DNA of 33,068 bases from Kiritimatiellota bacterium (GTDB taxonomy: Bacteria > Verrucomicrobiota > Lentisphaeria > Oligosphaerales > JAADHN01): positions 1 through 33,068 of the forward strand of contig JAADHN010000083.1 in assembly GCA_013151865.1 (NCBI GenBank). The letters run 5' to 3'. A program made the position numbers and the translations under genes. The notes under the pieces are model-generated. The model saw nothing but the letters and a program-made list of their open reading frames with translations, made no database searches and was not told the origin of the DNA. How positions within the stretch are numbered: position 1 is the stretch's first letter; every line of letters begins with the position of its first letter. Below, in pieces: positions 26,501-33,068 of the stretch.

Positions 26501-27341
26501 TCACCCTTTTCAGACTCGCACGCCCTGCAGGATAGCGCGTTGCGTCCGGCTTCCAATCGCCGTAGCGCACGGCGTTCATATTGATTTGGTTCAAGCCCAG
26601 TCGGTCCGCCAGCTCAATCACCTCGTCCACGTTGGCCTCGGTGACATTGCGACCGGCAAATAGATACGAACCGTGCGCGCCGGGTGCATCCATGGCAAAT
26701 GGTCCGCCGATGCGACTTTTCGGGATCCCGGGAGCGGACTCGACCACGGCTTTGAGAATTTCGCGCATCCGCCGGCGTCTGGCCACGATCACCGCCGCCT
26801 CGCCGCGCTCGAACCCGAAACGCGAGAAAGCGGTCGCCCGACCGACCCGGCCCATGCCCGGATGGCCGATTGCGAGTGTGAACTCGTTCAGGGCGGCCAC
26901 GCTCAATCCCCATCCCGCCGCGTGACTCTCGCGGGATAGAGACAAGTCTGCGAAAACCAGCTGGGTCACGTCCGTCCCCGTCACCTTCTCGACCGCCAGG
27001 TGCAAAGCCGCATCGATGGCGTCGACTTTGAGCACTGCTTCGGCTCCCGCCGACGCGAAAGTGGCGGTCAACCGTTGTCCCTCCAGTAGGAGAGCGGAGG
27101 GGGCATGGACCCTACCGCCTTGTCGCAGTCGCAGGAAGGAACGACCTTTCGGCGCCGTGGCTACCACTCGATCCCCGGGCTTGACGAACACCGACTCCAC
27201 GCGTCCGTTCGCGGCCAGACGGATACCGAACGCTCCGGTTTCGAGCGTCACCTGCCCCCGCAGCGCCCCGCCCGATACGACGAACAGGGAAACGAGCAGC
27301 GCGCGCTTCATCATACGGGACAGAGCGGGGTTCCGCAGCAT
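23553..27341 (-). CDS. Exported TIM-barrel glycosidase-like protein with duplicated C-terminal module
   Basis: The product is 1262 residues. A signal peptide covers 1-30 (MMKRALLVSLFVVSGG). A beta-supersandwich spans about 30-200, as at the N-terminus of many alpha-galactosidase-like enzymes. A TIM-barrel-like domain spans about 225-600 with HAAGMLAGVHTYSEF (285), DMLYLDALDGSD (434-445, candidate catalytic Asp439) and PVLAEMSTFPHH (Glu475). A small beta insert interrupts the barrel (about 350-400). Residues 730-935 and 1078-1256 are two copies of the same unit, a CBM-like jelly roll plus an Ig-like domain: DLTGRQGMGLWVLGDGKGE against DLTGQSRIGFWIRGDGLGE, and FTGWRYFEL against FTGWRFVSF. It is the only minus-strand gene here. 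No named GH family fits firmly; it looks clan GH-D-like. The start is fixed by AAGGAGGTG. Confidence 0.82.
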   Translation of the reverse strand: MLRNPALSRMMKRALLVSLFVVSGGALRGQVTLETGAFGIRLAANGRVESVFVKPGDRVVATAPKGRSFLRLRQGGRVHAPSALLLEGQRLTATFASAGAEAVLKVDAIDAALHLAVEKVTGTDVTQLVFADLSLSRESHAAGWGLSVAALNEFTLAIGHPGMGRVGRATAFSRFGFERGEAAVIVARRRRMREILKAVVESAPGIPKSRIGGPFAMDAPGAHGSYLFAGRNVTEANVDEVIELADRLGLNQINMNAVRYGDWKPDATRYPAGRASLKRVIDRIHAAGMLAGVHTYSEFLSKSTPYVTPVPDRRLGVDAVFTLAAPLDASAETVPVVETTETMSATTGFFLRNSATLRIGDELIVYRGVSKTAPFAFTRCRRGALGTKIAAHAKGAKVYHLRECFGLFVPDGDSTLFDEVARNLADMINECGFDMLYLDALDGSDAVAGRAWAWHYAAKFTLEVFRHLKRPVLAEMSTFPHHLWYVRSRAGAWDHPNRSHKTFIDIHATANRKLEQIFLPAHLGWWRYKTWHSFSQEPTYFDDIELLGARCLGTGSGVSIQGVSPTTLRTVPALARLASITRQYEVLRRAKYFDAAVCEQLRRTGAEFALRQNEKGRWELRPSAYLRHKTTGDDDGSRRWIVANAYGAQVPFLRIQALHSVRPYDTPTDLVLAEFAEAGEFSSHKAVRAVRATLETATEPVKAGSTGAVLTAANTGKPGAPSWARWSKVFDPPADLTGRQGMGLWVLGDGKGEILNLQLRSPVHLTYAYGEHYIKVDFTGWRYFELVEPDGEDYRNAVWPYRSWYAVYRSTPRYNAIRELNLYVNKVPPGETVRCVLSPVRCLPLVESPIINPRIAVGGRSLVFPVAIPTGCCLEYDGVTARLFGRQGRLLEVVKPEGDRIRLMPGKNTVEFSCNAPEANVRARAMVTVGLFGDPLKNRRNAREVKWAEMAREIDAPRQIIAMDGAQNRWTTVSREAGKRVTLDFELIVQSVTTTTRPHESSNALVIDSFDDLATFANSPDNNYLQYVVSGERSGVPTAEGVVHELTVERRSKKFGIGSFRYTAKARNGGGWCARGRRFAKPLDLTGQSRIGFWIRGDGLGETLYFQLRDAKGAHFDMKTPVTFTGWRFVSFELRKQNFDFSAVEYLILYYNGLPPGREVNCQVDAMHAYRAAATFRDPALRVGRRKLIFPIALRSGDVLEYTGATGACEVRRGAERIAVAPRGKSPKLKRGINKLELTAATDPGADIALTVQVMKRYRTKK

Positions 27342-27345
27342 CGCG

Positions 27346-27354
27346 CACCTCCTT
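27346..27354 (-). promoter_or_regulatory. Near-perfect Shine-Dalgarno site of the minus-strand gene
   Basis: AAGGAGGTG on the minus strand ends 4 nt before ATG 27341. It selects the upstream methionine rather than the two internal ones at 27314 and 27311, giving nine residues in front of the signal-peptide core. Confidence 0.85.
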
Positions 27355-27474
27355 CGTCAATCTTCCTCAGTTCGAACTCGTTCGGAACACAGGCGATCCG
27401 GCTCGGACAATGCAGGACGTTGTGCCGAGGCGCCTGCCGGAGAAAACCGGCCCGGCGGAACGGGGCCCCCTGTC

Positions 27475-27502
27475 AATATACGAGCGCACACACTGTCTAC
27501 AA
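27475..27502 (-). promoter_or_regulatory. Possible sigma70-type promoter for the minus-strand gene
   Basis: On the minus strand TTGTAG (27502-27497) and TATATT (27480-27475) are separated by 16 nt. The -10 box matches TATAAT at 5 of 6 positions, the -35 box only at TTG. It lies about 135 bp before the start codon. Confidence 0.25.
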
Positions 27503-27550
27503 CGGCGGGCGGTGTTCCAAGGGAACTCGGATCGAGCGTATTCATTGGTG

Positions 27551-27563
27551 GTTTCCCGGAAAC
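27551..27563. promoter_or_regulatory. Near-palindrome GTTTCCCGGAAAC (possible operator)
   Basis: The 13-mer has six bases on each side that are perfect inverted copies around one central base. It lies between the divergent starts, where a repressor or activator could control both genes. This rests on symmetry and position only; one copy was seen. Confidence 0.2.
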
Positions 27564-27782
27564 AAAGGGCCGCGTTGCGGGAAGCCTTGCAGCGGAATCG
27601 TGCCCGCCGGCGCTCTCGGGGTGTCCGCCCCAACCTTGAATCCGACCGGCATTCCTCGGGTCGGTCCGCCGGTTCGGGGTGCAATGACCGCCGGGCCCGG
27701 TATGGTACCCGCATAGATGTCGCTCGACTCGAGCCGGCGGTCGTCCCGAACGACCTGCCGACGAGCCCAGGAGATCAGCGCC

Positions 27783-30700
27783 ATGTTTCTCGCTCATCCG
27801 GATCTCACGCTGTCCGCCTTGACCGCGGTGTTGGCCGCGACTCCCGGGTCGGCCGCTCCTCCCGGGCATCCCAAGTTCGACGTTATCATTCGGGCCCCGG
27901 ATTTCACCCGTGGCAGCGTCAAGGCGGTTCCCCGGGGCGGCTGGGCCGACGGCGCGCCCATCATCCAGTGCGCCGACCGTTCGCCGGACTGGGCCGAGTG
28001 GCCTTTTCGGGTCGAGCAACGCGGTGTGTATCGCGTGTTCGCGGAGTTCGCAGCGGATACGAGTCGCCCGGTGACGCTGAGCATCGACGACGTGCCGGTG
28101 TCCGCCCGCGCTCTGGTGCAGACGACCGGCAGTTGGAAGTCCTCGAGCGCTCGATGGTTTCCCGCCGGGGTCGCTGTTCTGGCGCCGGGCCGGCACGTCC
28201 TGCGCATTCGTCGGCCGACGTGCATTCCGCACATCGTGGCCTTCGGCCTGAGCCGAGACCCGACCATCGACCCGGCGAAGGGCCCCCTGGCCCTCCCCCC
28301 GGAACTGTGGATTCAGGACGCGTATCCGATTCAGGACTGGATGATCTGGACCATCGGCGGTATCGAGCGATTCACGGTCCGGGACCGCACGTACCGCATT
28401 CACAACGGCGAACACGTCCTCAACCGCCCCATGTACGGAACGAACGGCCCGGAGACGGTATTCGCCGGGGACCGGCCCATACTCCTGTTCTGCCGCGGGC
28501 CGAAAACAAAACTCGGTCTGTTGCGATTCGAGTTGGTCAAGAACGAAAAACGGAAGTGGCTCGACGCTGCCGACGAGATCGACTTCACCTGGAACGGCGC
28601 ATGGGGCGAATGGCAGGTTCGGGATGCACTCACGGACGGGCAAACGCTGCGCCTGGCCACCGTTCCTCTGCCCGACGCGCCGGGCGCTTTGTTCCGGATC
28701 GAGGCGCCGCCCGGTCTCTCTTTCGACGCTTGGTTCGGTGGGGTCCGCGGCGACTATCCCGACAATCGGGCCGGGTTCGGCGCCATGCCGCTGGGCGATC
28801 CGGACGCGGATGCCGCCGGCAACGCGGTTGTCCCGGAAGGGCCGGCGGTGACCGTCCGCAACCCGGGAATAAGAAACGGCGAGTGTGTCGCCCTGGTCGC
28901 TGCGGGCTCCGCGGCGGAAGCATGGCGTGCAGTCGATGCGGCGAAAGGAAAAGGGCAGGCGGCCCGGGTCCGATTTGCCGGCGCCGGCAAGGCCCCGGTC
29001 TTCATCGCCGTCGCCGCGAATTCCGCAGCTTTGGCCGCGGTCCGGAGCGACCCGACCGAGGCCTGGGTTCGGGCGTGCCGGCATTATGCGAAAATTGCCG
29101 ACCGTTTGCGGACAGACACCCCCTCCGCGATCCTCGATGCTGCCGTGCGCAGCAACAATACGGCCATGGACGGCCAGTACCGCCCCCCCTCATTCCTGCA
29201 TGGCGCGTTGCGGTGGGGGACGGAGTGCGGCGGCTGGTACCTGGGCTGGCGCGGCTGGTACGGCCCGATCGTCGCGGGCGACTGGGAACGGGTGCGCGGC
29301 GCGGCCGAGATGCACTTCGAGCACCAGTTCACGGCCCCGGAGAGCGGTCGACTCAGTCGCGGAAAGATTGCCAATTTCGTCTCGTTCGACGGCTCCGGCT
29401 GCGACACGCGCACCGGCTACAATATGCAGGAGGTCTTTCTCGATCAGCTCCGGATGTACCTTGCGTGGACGGGCGATTTCGAGTTTCTTCTGAAACAATG
29501 GCCGCGGATCAAAGCGGCACTCGAGTACGAACGCCGGGAAATGGGGCGGGACTTGGACGGCTTGTACACGAATGCCGTCAATACGTGGATTTCGGACGGA
29601 CACCATTACAACGGCTGCGCCTGTACACAGGCCAGTGCGTACGCCGTGGCTCGGAACCGGTTTGCCGCGGAGGTCGCTCGCCGCGCCGGCGAAGATCCCG
29701 CGTTCTATGAAGCGCAGGCGGCCCAGACTCTTCTCGAGATGAACCACCGTCTATGGATGCCGGACAAAGGGTATTTCGCCGAATACCTGGACCGCGACGG
29801 AGTGCTGCACGACGCGGCCGAAGCCCCTACGGTCTATCATCCCATAGAAATGGGTGCGGCGGACCCGTTCCAGGCCTACCAGATGACCCGATACCTGGAC
29901 GAGCGGCTTTGGCGGTTCGGGGACCAGATTCTGGCCAACGACTGGTTCCCGGTCATCGTCACCAACGGTCTCCTCGGCTTCAATGAGACCCTGAACTCCG
30001 CCCTTGCGTATTATTACGCCGGTCGCTTCGAGCGGGGTTGGCGACTCCTGAAGACGTGCAGCGAGTCTACGGCCAGGGCGGCGGTGCCGGGCAGTATCAG
30101 TTGCTATGCCTCACGGGAAGGCGAGCAGGGATCGTACATCGACTTTACCGACGCGTCGAGTCTGTTGGCGCGGACGGTCGTCGAGGGTCTGTTCGGCCTT
30201 CGTCCGCAGTCGGACGTGGGCCGGATGGACTGGCTCCCGGGATTTCCCGGGGCGTGGGACCGCGCCGTGTTGCGGACCCGCGGGGTTTCGGTCCGGTTTC
30301 AACGGGAGGCCGGGCGCTCCGAGTACGTCCTGGAAACCGAGCGTCCCCTGGTTCATCGCCTCCGCCTGCCGCTGGACTGCGCCAACCTGCATGGGCTCGA
30401 AGTCAACGGTAAACCGGAACGCCCGCGGATTCGTCCCGGCGTGGGGCGTCCCTGGCTCATCGTCGAAACTGGTCCGGTCCGCCGCACGGTGGTCCGTTTC
30501 ACGGCCCGCGGGTCGCTCCCGGCATTGCGGGTTCCGCCGGCGGCGGCCCGTGGCGATTCGGTCCGAATCGAAGCGCCGGACGGCTTGACTCTGTTGGAAC
30601 TGCGAGACCCGCAAGGAATGTTCCTGCAGACCGCGGTGGGCCCTCATGCCATCGAGGCCGCGGTCGCCCGCGACGGCGGACCGCACACCGCGTTCGCTCG

Positions 30701-31763
30701 TGTCCGCGGCGGACCGGGCGAATGGTGGGCGCCTGTGGACATCCGCTGCACACCGCCAGTGGAAATCCGCGAACTCCGCATTGCCGCCGTTCCGGGCGTC
30801 TCCGGGGCCGGGCTGCATCTGCGGGTGACCAATCGACTCTCGCGTTCTCTGAAGGGCCAGGCCCGGGTCGTCGCTGCGGGTCAGCAGTGGACGACGGACC
30901 TGTCGCTGGCGGCTGGCGGCGAGGCCGTTCTCGACCTCCCCTTCGCGAAGAGCGCACAACTGCTTCCGGGCCGCACGCCGGTCGAGGTCGCTTTATGCGG
31001 CGCGACCGCCCGGGAAACGGCACGGCTCTGGCGTCTGTTCGACGCGTTCCCGAAACGGCGTGCGGCGTTCGCAAAAGAGTGTCGGATGCTGGATTTCCCG
31101 CGTAACTACGCCCTGGGCCGGGTTTTCACCCGGAAATACCCGCCCGGCCAGGGACCGGAACTCAACAATTGGACGTGGTACAAGACAGACTGCATCAATA
31201 CGGACGCTCTGCGCCGCCATGCCGAGAACGGGATATTGACCACCCGAGTGGGCGTGCCTTTCGGCGTTCGGACGTCCGGGCGGGACGGAATGTTCCTGTC
31301 GCGCTGGGCGCCGTTTCCGGAGAAAACGACGGTCGCCGTCGGCGCGCGCGTCGACCGGCTCTACCTCTTGTTGGCCAACCACACTCACAACAGTCAGACG
31401 CATATGATCCAGGCAGCCGTGACCCTGCTGTACAGCGACGGGTGTCGCCGAGTTGTGCCTTTGCGGAGTCCGCACGACATCGACGGAATGCTCCAGCACT
31501 ATTCCGACATGGCCCCGGAATGGATCGGGGGTAAAGACCGCGGTTGGTACGGGCACGGACGCGCTACGGGGGTCCATGCGGATGTAACGGACATTCCCGT
31601 GGACTCGACACGGGAGCTGCGCGCCTTCGAGCTGCGCTGCATCGCACGCGAGACGCTCGTCGGTTTGCTGGGGGCCACGGCGCACATACGAGGAGCTGCC
31701 GACCCGCGCGAATCGACACGAGGGAAAAACGCGGACGGAACGGGAAGATCGCGGACTCCGTGA
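27783..31763 (+). CDS. Exported six-hairpin glycosidase-like (DUF4450-like) protein
   Basis: The product is 1326 residues. A short signal peptide (1-25, LSALTAVLAATPGSAA) is followed by a galactose-binding-like beta domain (about 35-155). A supersandwich region begins near 195 with RTYRIHNGEHVLNRPMYGTN and AGDRPILLF, wording I associate with DUF4450 proteins. Residues about 430-810 form an alpha/alpha6 toroid: WGTECGGWYLGWRGWYGP (478), GYNMQEVFLDQLRMYLAWTG (545) and NDWFPVIVTNGLLGFNETLN (719), with several acidic candidates for catalysis. Beta domains follow, ending in a conserved-looking segment near 1160-1290 (LLLANHTHNSQTHM, VTLLYSDG). ATG 27783 has AGGAG 9 nt upstream and begins the signal peptide. 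Related toroids include rhamnosidases and glucosidases; the substrate is unknown. It lies 239 bp before the SGNH gene on the same strand. Confidence 0.82.
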   Translation: MFLAHPDLTLSALTAVLAATPGSAAPPGHPKFDVIIRAPDFTRGSVKAVPRGGWADGAPIIQCADRSPDWAEWPFRVEQRGVYRVFAEFAADTSRPVTLSIDDVPVSARALVQTTGSWKSSSARWFPAGVAVLAPGRHVLRIRRPTCIPHIVAFGLSRDPTIDPAKGPLALPPELWIQDAYPIQDWMIWTIGGIERFTVRDRTYRIHNGEHVLNRPMYGTNGPETVFAGDRPILLFCRGPKTKLGLLRFELVKNEKRKWLDAADEIDFTWNGAWGEWQVRDALTDGQTLRLATVPLPDAPGALFRIEAPPGLSFDAWFGGVRGDYPDNRAGFGAMPLGDPDADAAGNAVVPEGPAVTVRNPGIRNGECVALVAAGSAAEAWRAVDAAKGKGQAARVRFAGAGKAPVFIAVAANSAALAAVRSDPTEAWVRACRHYAKIADRLRTDTPSAILDAAVRSNNTAMDGQYRPPSFLHGALRWGTECGGWYLGWRGWYGPIVAGDWERVRGAAEMHFEHQFTAPESGRLSRGKIANFVSFDGSGCDTRTGYNMQEVFLDQLRMYLAWTGDFEFLLKQWPRIKAALEYERREMGRDLDGLYTNAVNTWISDGHHYNGCACTQASAYAVARNRFAAEVARRAGEDPAFYEAQAAQTLLEMNHRLWMPDKGYFAEYLDRDGVLHDAAEAPTVYHPIEMGAADPFQAYQMTRYLDERLWRFGDQILANDWFPVIVTNGLLGFNETLNSALAYYYAGRFERGWRLLKTCSESTARAAVPGSISCYASREGEQGSYIDFTDASSLLARTVVEGLFGLRPQSDVGRMDWLPGFPGAWDRAVLRTRGVSVRFQREAGRSEYVLETERPLVHRLRLPLDCANLHGLEVNGKPERPRIRPGVGRPWLIVETGPVRRTVVRFTARGSLPALRVPPAAARGDSVRIEAPDGLTLLELRDPQGMFLQTAVGPHAIEAAVARDGGPHTAFARVRGGPGEWWAPVDIRCTPPVEIRELRIAAVPGVSGAGLHLRVTNRLSRSLKGQARVVAAGQQWTTDLSLAAGGEAVLDLPFAKSAQLLPGRTPVEVALCGATARETARLWRLFDAFPKRRAAFAKECRMLDFPRNYALGRVFTRKYPPGQGPELNNWTWYKTDCINTDALRRHAENGILTTRVGVPFGVRTSGRDGMFLSRWAPFPEKTTVAVGARVDRLYLLLANHTHNSQTHMIQAAVTLLYSDGCRRVVPLRSPHDIDGMLQHYSDMAPEWIGGKDRGWYGHGRATGVHADVTDIPVDSTRELRAFELRCIARETLVGLLGATAHIRGAADPRESTRGKNADGTGRSRTP

Positions 31764-31814
31764 AGGACTGTCGGCTGAGTCGTGTCGCCCTCGGCAGCAG
31801 TGCTCGTCCGTGCT

Positions 31815-31832
31815 GGTTTGGGCCTGCAAACC
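31815..31832 (+). terminator. Small hairpin between the six-hairpin and SGNH genes
   Basis: GGTTTG and CAAACC form a perfect 6-bp stem with a 6-nt loop, 52 nt after the upstream stop. No T-run follows. It may mark the end of the upstream transcript. Confidence 0.25.
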
Positions 31833-31992
31833 GAACGAACGCCCGGTCCGGGCAATCCCTGTGGAGGGGCGATCCCGGCCGGCGGACCGAAGCGCTTATC
31901 GCAAGTCGACCCTCGGACACGTTCGACTGACGCGCCCCGACCAGAGTTGATGGAATTCGGCAGCTCGGTGTCTGCCGGGAAGATCGAGACGT

Positions 31993-31997
31993 GGAGG
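31993..31997 (+). promoter_or_regulatory. Ribosome binding site of the SGNH hydrolase gene
   Basis: GGAGG lies 5 nt before ATG 32003. It decides this start over the internal ATG at 32102, which would remove the signal peptide. Confidence 0.7.
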
Positions 31998-32002
31998 ATG
32001 CA

Positions 32003-33068
32003 ATGGCCCCTCTCACCTCTGTTTTTTGTTTTTGCACGCTCGGGGCCGCTGCCGCACCACCGCCCACCCCTGCGGTGGAACAAGAAGTGACGTCGGACTC
32101 GATGGTCCGGGTGGTCTTCACGGGCGACAGCCAGAGCTGCGGCCGAAATCTGGCCATCGACTTTCCCCAGCTCGTCAGCCGCGCCGTGCCGGTGCGGGTG
32201 ATCAATACGGCCGTGGGCGGCAGCAACTCGGATGCGTTGCTCGAACCGATGGGCGCCGATCATGTGCGAATCGCTCGCGGCGAACGAGTCTTATACGGCG
32301 ACGGGGTGCGGTGGGGCATGGGACCGTTCCCGGGAATGCGCGTCACGGTTCATGGGAAGACGTACACCATATCGGCCATCGACGAACATCCCGGCGGCAG
32401 GGCGGAATTGCTGCTGCTGGAGCCTGCCGTGGAAAGTTACGAAGGCCGCGACTGCCGTGTGGAGCCCGGCTGGCGGGTGCGCGTGGAAGAGCAGCGTCCG
32501 GATGTGGTCTGCCTCATGTTCATCAATGACGGGGCGATGGCCGCGCCGCGCCTGGCCAATTGGCGGGAAATGATCCGGCGCATTCGGGCCATGGGCGCCG
32601 TGCCGGTCTTGATGAGTCCGGTACCGGTCGACGACCGGGCGCACGGCGGCAATCATCCGGGAGACAACCGGACGGTGGCGCGCAATGCCGAAGCCGTCCG
32701 GCGTCTTGCCATCGCGGAAACGTGCTGGTTCCTGGATGTTTTTGGACTGACGATGGCCTTGGCCCCGCCGTTGCGCACGGTGGTGCGGGACGGTATCCAT
32801 CCGGACACCGACGGAAGCACGGCGATCGTCAACGGCCTGTTGCGCATCTTTGACCAATTGGGTTTGTTCGAGGCTCGCCCGTACGTCCGCGGTCGGGTGT
32901 TGACCGGTGCGATTGCACCGCTGCCCCGTCTCCTGGCCGAAGGCGTCAGGCCGTTCACCATCAGTCAGCCGGACCACCCCGATCCGGACCGCCAGGACAC
33001 CCGCGGCTTCTCGGTCGAGGCCCGAACCCGGAACGACGAGTACGGCCTCATCGCCAAACGCGACGGGC
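32003..33068 (+). CDS. Exported SGNH/GDSL hydrolase, truncated at the window end
   Basis: The frame is open from ATG 32003 to the last base, giving 355 residues with no stop, so the C-terminus is missing. The N-terminus (MAPLTSVFCFCTLGAAAA) looks like a signal peptide, though without a basic residue. SGNH blocks are in order: block I FTGDSQS with nucleophile Ser43 or Ser45 (GDSxS pattern), block II VGGSNSD (71-77), block III INDG with Asn175 but without the usual Gly before it, and block V DGIHPD with Asp263 and His266. Between blocks II and III lies an extra ~80-residue beta-rich stretch (83-163) containing VTVHGKTYTISAID. Such enzymes are usually carbohydrate O-acyl esterases or lipases; a deacetylase for the glycan attacked by the neighbours is plausible. 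GGAGG fixes the start. Confidence 0.82.
   Translation, partial: MAPLTSVFCFCTLGAAAAPPPTPAVEQEVTSDSMVRVVFTGDSQSCGRNLAIDFPQLVSRAVPVRVINTAVGGSNSDALLEPMGADHVRIARGERVLYGDGVRWGMGPFPGMRVTVHGKTYTISAIDEHPGGRAELLLLEPAVESYEGRDCRVEPGWRVRVEEQRPDVVCLMFINDGAMAAPRLANWREMIRRIRAMGAVPVLMSPVPVDDRAHGGNHPGDNRTVARNAEAVRRLAIAETCWFLDVFGLTMALAPPLRTVVRDGIHPDTDGSTAIVNGLLRIFDQLGLFEARPYVRGRVLTGAIAPLPRLLAEGVRPFTISQPDHPDPDRQDTRGFSVEARTRNDEYGLIAKRDG

Larger units (their letters stand above)
27342..27782. other. 441-bp divergent intergenic region
   Basis: The region lies between the start of the minus-strand TIM-barrel gene and the plus-strand six-hairpin gene, so it should contain promoters for both. Visible elements are the minus-strand ribosome site, a possible minus-strand promoter (27475-27502), a near-palindrome (27551-27563) and AGGAG at 27769-27773 for the plus-strand gene. 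No convincing plus-strand -35/-10 pair is seen. Confidence 0.6.

Noticed and set aside
24681-26663. 660-codon open frame on the plus strand
   Set aside because: It is antisense to the 1262-residue minus-strand gene, which has a perfect ribosome site, signal peptide and internal domain repeats.
27471-27476. Minus-strand TTGACA as a -35 box
   Set aside because: No -10-like hexamer lies 15-19 nt downstream; that stretch is almost pure G+C.
27410-29710. 766-codon open frame on the plus strand
   Set aside because: It is a different frame of the six-hairpin gene, rich in Arg, Pro and Gly without domain signatures.

Overview
The window is G+C-rich, densely coding DNA. Gene content points to a free-living, glycan-degrading bacterium of the Planctomycetota/Lentisphaerota/Hydrogenedentota kind. 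The clues are a large DUF4175-like membrane protein translationally coupled to a secreted prenyltransferase/squalene-oxidase-repeat protein, an SGSH-type sulfatase, a WbsX/GH99-like protein, a DUF4091/GH123-like protein, a non-HemE uroporphyrinogen-decarboxylase-like protein, and several very long exported proteins. The phylum is inferred from gene content only. There is no rRNA, tRNA, IS element or transposase in the window.

Layout. 182-5340 holds the two coupled genes that, in planctomycetes, usually end the MoxR/DUF58/BatA-type operon. 5546-11055 holds two exported proteins: a GH74-like double beta-propeller with 13 Asp-boxes, and a 1081-residue protein of unknown function. 11226-15126 holds three apparently cytoplasmic enzymes: a heparan-N-sulfatase-like sulfatase, a GH99-like protein and a UroD-family protein. 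15231-20145 is housekeeping-like: a beta-CASP metallo-beta-lactamase nuclease, primosomal helicase PriA and a membrane-anchored alpha/beta hydrolase. 20146-20718 is non-coding and carries two identical 29-bp repeats exactly 32 bp apart, the geometry of a one-spacer type I-E CRISPR unit. 20719-23124 is a DUF4091/GH123-like exported protein. 23553-27341 is the only minus-strand gene and encodes a 1262-residue exported TIM-barrel glycosidase-like protein with a duplicated C-terminal module. 27783-31763 is divergent from it and encodes a 1326-residue six-hairpin (DUF4450-like) protein. 32003 to the window end is a truncated SGNH hydrolase with an inserted beta-rich segment.

Working together. I infer a dispersed polysaccharide-utilisation region. 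Exported hydrolases (GH74-like, GH123-like, TIM-barrel, six-hairpin, SGNH esterase) would act on a complex, probably sulfated and acylated glycan. The sulfatase, GH99-like and UroD-like proteins would act on imported products. No transporter, SusC/SusD pair, sigma/anti-sigma pair or regulator lies in the window, so substrate and control cannot be read here. The most unusual items are the CRISPR-like repeat pair, the internal duplication and barrel insert of the minus-strand protein, the SGNH insert and the unassigned 1081-residue exported protein.
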